Shown piece by piece: positions 6,945-8,359 of a stretch of DNA of 8,359 bases. Numbering within the stretch: the first letter of the stretch is position 1; every line of letters starts with the position of its first letter. The stretch is taken from contig DFBP01000273.1 of NCBI GenBank assembly GCA_002366685.1, positions 2,570 to 10,928 on the forward strand, given 5' to 3'. Source of the DNA: Rhodobacterales bacterium UBA3077. Its GTDB lineage: Bacteria > Pseudomonadota > Alphaproteobacteria > Rhodobacterales > Rhodobacteraceae. The notes beneath the pieces were generated by a model that saw only the letters and a program-made list of their open reading frames with translations, ran no database searches and was not told where the DNA came from. Position numbers and translations under genes: made by a program.

Positions 6945-7066
6945 AAACACCCCTTCAAGATTTTGTCAAAAAGCCGGAAGATCAGTTGGTTTCGCCCAAA
7001 ATGATGAAGGTGTATACCGCTATTGCAGTTAAAGAAGTGCAGAAATCAATGAAGAAGAAAAAGTAG
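6941..7066 (+). CDS. Possible 41-aa lysine-rich small protein coupled to the regulator gene
   Basis: Too short for normal gene calling. Reading from TTG 6941, which overlaps the regulator's TGA as TTGA, gives 41 codons to TAG at 7064. The product starts MKTPLQDFVKKPEDQLVSPK and continues MMKVYTAIAVKEVQKSMKKKK. It is strongly basic (12 Lys), without Cys, Trp, Arg, signal peptide or membrane helix. The second half could form an amphipathic basic helix. No clear Shine-Dalgarno precedes the TTG, so expression from there would depend on re-initiation after the regulator. Alternative starts are ATG 7001 or 7004 (21 or 20 aa), also without a clear Shine-Dalgarno. A chance open frame of this length is not rare in one frame, so this rests on its protein-like composition and the stop/start overlap. 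It could also be a relic of a larger gene. Confidence 0.38.
   Translation: MKTPLQDFVKKPEDQLVSPKMMKVYTAIAVKEVQKSMKKKK
6947..7013. repeat. Imperfect long-range inverted repeat behind the regulator gene
   Basis: ACACC, TTCA and ATTTTG (6947-6951, 6954-6957, 6960-6965) can pair in order with GGTGT, TGAA and CAAAAT (7009-7013, 7005-7008, 6997-7002), leaving a CC bulge and a 2x2 mismatch. That gives 15 pairs, and an inner AAGCC/GGTTT helix is possible. The plus-strand stem has no following T-run, so it is not a standard terminator. It also overlaps the possible small reading frame. It could be chance. Confidence 0.3.
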
Positions 7067-7126
7067 TTAAATACTATGCCCGCCTCCCGATTTTGCGTTA
7101 ACACTCATTCTGCCAAAAGAATTTCT

Positions 7127-7134
7127 GGGAGGAG
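7127..7134 (+). promoter_or_regulatory. Strong ribosome-binding site fixing the dctP start
   Basis: GGGAGGAG lies 4 nt before ATG 7139 (6 nt from the GGAGG core). It selects this start over the in-frame ATG at 7076, whose extra 21 residues (MPASRFCVNTHSAKRISGRS plus Ile) would bury the signal peptide. I saw no convincing -35/-10 pair in 7067-7126, only an isolated TACTAT at 7072-7077. Confidence 0.85.
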
Positions 7135-7138
7135 TATT

Positions 7139-8146
7139 ATGAAACTGAACCTGCTAAAAAGCACCACTGTCGCCATTTTCAGCTTCGCGCTTGTTGGCGA
7201 GGCTGCCGCTACCGAATGGAACGTATCGGTATGGGGTAAACGCCGCGCCTTCACTGAGCATGTAGAACGTCTCGCCGAGCTGATCTCTGAAAAGACCAAT
7301 AGCGAATTCACCCTGAACATTTCTTACGGCGGGCTGTCGAAAAACCGCGAAAACCTAGACGGTATCTCGATTGGCGCCTTTGAAATGGCCCAGTTCTGTG
7401 CAGGTTACCACGCCGACAAAAACCCGTCGATCACCGTCCTTGAATTGCCTTTCCTCGGTGTTGAAACACTGGAACAGGAAGTCGAAGTTTCGATGGCTGT
7501 TTACCAGTCGCAAGCCGCCATTGACGACCTTGCCCGTTGGAACGCGACGCTGCTCATGCCGTCTCCGCTTCCGCAATACAACATTGCCGGTAAAGGGAGT
7601 GCACCGCGTACACTGGCTGACTTTGAAGGCATGGCTGTTCGGGCAACGGGCGGCGTTGGCCGTGCGATGGCCGCTGTTGATGGCGTACCAACCTCGGTGA
7701 CCGCAACAGAAGTGCGCCAAGCGCTGGACAGCGGCGTTGTTTCTGCCGTAGCCTTTGCGCCACACGCGCACATGTCTTATGGCACCATTGAAGGCGCCGA
7801 ATGGTGGACAACCAACCTTAACCCCGGCACTGTTAAATGCCCGGTCGTTGTTAACACCGATGCGCTAAATGCGCTGAGTGACTCAGAGCGCGACGCGTTT
7901 CTTGGCTCGGTTGACGAAGTTCTTGACTATTATGTCGAGTATTACAACAACCAGACGATGGCCGCATGGGGCCCTGCCCTAGATGGACGCGGCATTGACC
8001 GGATCACATACACCGACGAGGAACTCGCGACCTTCCGTGAAGCCGTTGCAGGCCCTGCCGCAGCCGCATGGATTGAGGAAAACACCGCGCGCGGGCTTCC
8101 AGCCCAAGAGCTTTATGACCTCGTGATCGAAACACTCGGTAACTAA
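7139..8146 (+). CDS. dctP: TRAP transporter periplasmic solute-binding protein (DctP family)
   Basis: Binds a small organic anion in the periplasm and hands it to the DctQ/DctM membrane subunits of a secondary, ion-driven TRAP transporter. The 335-aa protein has a Sec signal peptide (MKLNLLKSTTVAIFSFALVG, likely cut around EAAAT, residues 21-25). The mature part follows the DctP pattern: WNVSVWGKRRAFTEHVERLA, the KTNSEFTLNISYGGLSKNRE region, then LADFEGMAVRAT (159-170) with the position-conserved carboxylate-binding arginine Arg168. After it comes VDGVPTSVTATEVRQALDSG (180-199), and a helical C-terminus ending ELYDLVIETLGN. Length is normal for the family. A strong Shine-Dalgarno precedes it and a terminator-like hairpin follows. 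The substrate is not deducible; the family covers C4-dicarboxylates, keto acids, sugar acids and others. The symbol denotes the family. Confidence 0.93.
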   Translation: MKLNLLKSTTVAIFSFALVGEAAATEWNVSVWGKRRAFTEHVERLAELISEKTNSEFTLNISYGGLSKNRENLDGISIGAFEMAQFCAGYHADKNPSITVLELPFLGVETLEQEVEVSMAVYQSQAAIDDLARWNATLLMPSPLPQYNIAGKGSAPRTLADFEGMAVRATGGVGRAMAAVDGVPTSVTATEVRQALDSGVVSAVAFAPHAHMSYGTIEGAEWWTTNLNPGTVKCPVVVNTDALNALSDSERDAFLGSVDEVLDYYVEYYNNQTMAAWGPALDGRGIDRITYTDEELATFREAVAGPAAAAWIEENTARGLPAQELYDLVIETLGN

Positions 8147-8152
8147 GCAAAC

Positions 8153-8186
8153 ACGCGTGCCCTAATTCCTAGGGCGCGCGTTTTTT
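8153..8186 (+). terminator. Intrinsic terminator or attenuator between dctP and dctQ
   Basis: ACGCGTGCCCTA (8153-8164) pairs along all 12 positions with TAGGGCGCGCGT (8170-8181), with one G-U pair. The loop is 5 nt (ATTCC) and a run of six T (8181-8186) follows directly. It begins 6 bases after the dctP stop and ends 11 bases before the dctQ start. It has full intrinsic-terminator form yet sits inside an operon, so it probably works as an attenuator that lets a minority of transcripts reach dctQM, and also protects the dctP message. Confidence 0.85.
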
Positions 8187-8197
8187 AAGGAATACGT

Positions 8198-8359
8198 ATG
8201 TCTGCGCCGTCAAATATTCTGCAAGACGATACCGCATTGAGCAAGCTTGACCGCAAGCTCTATTGGGTTGAAACCAAGCTCGCGCTTCTTGGCGGCATAG
8301 CCGTATTTTCACTCATGGTTCTTGCGGTTGTATCGGTCAGCGGACGCAACTTTGCCAAT
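8198..8359 (+). CDS. dctQ: TRAP transporter small membrane subunit (DctQ family), N-terminal part only
   Basis: The first 54 residues are visible; the right edge of the window cuts the rest. After a charged cytoplasmic N-terminus (MSAPSNILQDDTALSKLDRK) comes KLYWVETKLALLGG and a first membrane helix (about residues 29-47, AVFSLMVLAVVSV), then SGRNFAN, which resembles the arginine-containing turn after helix 1 of DctQ proteins. The family has four helices and forms the membrane complex with the large DctM subunit, which should follow outside the window. AAGGAA ends 5 nt before the ATG, right behind the T-run of the hairpin, so its ribosome-binding site stays accessible only on read-through transcripts. 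The call leans on its position after dctP as much as on the short sequence. Confidence 0.85.
   Translation, partial: MSAPSNILQDDTALSKLDRKLYWVETKLALLGGIAVFSLMVLAVVSVSGRNFAN

Noticed and set aside
7072..7077. TACTAT as a -10 box for dctP
   Set aside because: No -35-like hexamer is present 16-18 nt upstream; one hexamer in an AT-rich stretch is not enough.
7076..7138. Upstream extension of DctP by 21 residues
   Set aside because: It would place the signal peptide internally, and the strong GGGAGGAG Shine-Dalgarno points to ATG 7139.
6945..7138. Intrinsic terminator for the PAS-LuxR gene
   Set aside because: No compact GC stem followed by a T-run was found in this gap; the long imperfect stem lacks a plus-strand T-run.
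1..8359. CRISPR arrays, transposases, tRNA/rRNA genes, defence genes
   Set aside because: No regularly spaced repeats, no terminal inverted repeats flanking a transposase, no tRNA-like cloverleaf and no nuclease or toxin-antitoxin pair were seen; nearly all sequence is covered by transport, hydrolase and regulator genes.

Overview
The window looks like part of an alphaproteobacterial chromosome, probably Rhodobacterales (Roseobacter-like). The gene content fits (a peptide ABC importer, a DctPQM-type TRAP transporter, many PAS-LuxR regulators), as do the GC-leaning but moderate base composition and the tightly overlapping genes. This assignment rests on gene content and style only, because no RNA marker gene is present.

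Positions 1-6327, minus strand: one compact operon that reads right to left. It begins with an M20-family metallo-deacylase (ArgE/DapE type). Next come a periplasmic solute-binding protein (SBP_bac_5), a small unrecognised four-helix membrane protein, two inner-membrane permeases (DppB and DppC type) and a single polypeptide carrying two fused ATPase domains (DppD-DppF type). The ATPase runs off the left edge. The genes are 8 nt apart or overlap by 4-7 nt, except for one gap after the binding protein, which holds a GC-rich hairpin. The simplest reading is that the importer brings in a peptide or N-acylated amino compound and the cytoplasmic M20 enzyme hydrolyses it.

Positions 6328-6398: a 71-bp divergent intergenic region shared by the operon and by a PAS-LuxR transcription factor on the plus strand (6399-6944). 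This regulator is the best candidate local controller of the importer operon, and possibly of the TRAP genes downstream of it.

Positions 6945-7138: a gap that is not empty. A 41-codon lysine-rich reading frame starts with a TTG overlapping the LuxR stop codon (TTGA), and the same stretch can fold into an imperfect long-range stem.

Positions 7139-8359, plus strand: a TRAP transporter operon. A DctP-type periplasmic binding protein is followed by a very good intrinsic-terminator-like hairpin and then by the start of a DctQ-type small membrane subunit, cut by the right edge. Both transport operons therefore have a hairpin just after the binding-protein gene, which fits expression of excess binding protein over membrane subunits.

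The window is mostly well-understood transport machinery, and I do not see a clear new defence or mobile system. The least explained items are the small membrane protein inside the peptide operon and the possible 41-aa microprotein behind the regulator. No RNA genes, CRISPR arrays, insertion sequences or origins were seen. No gene-free stretch exceeds 300 bases.
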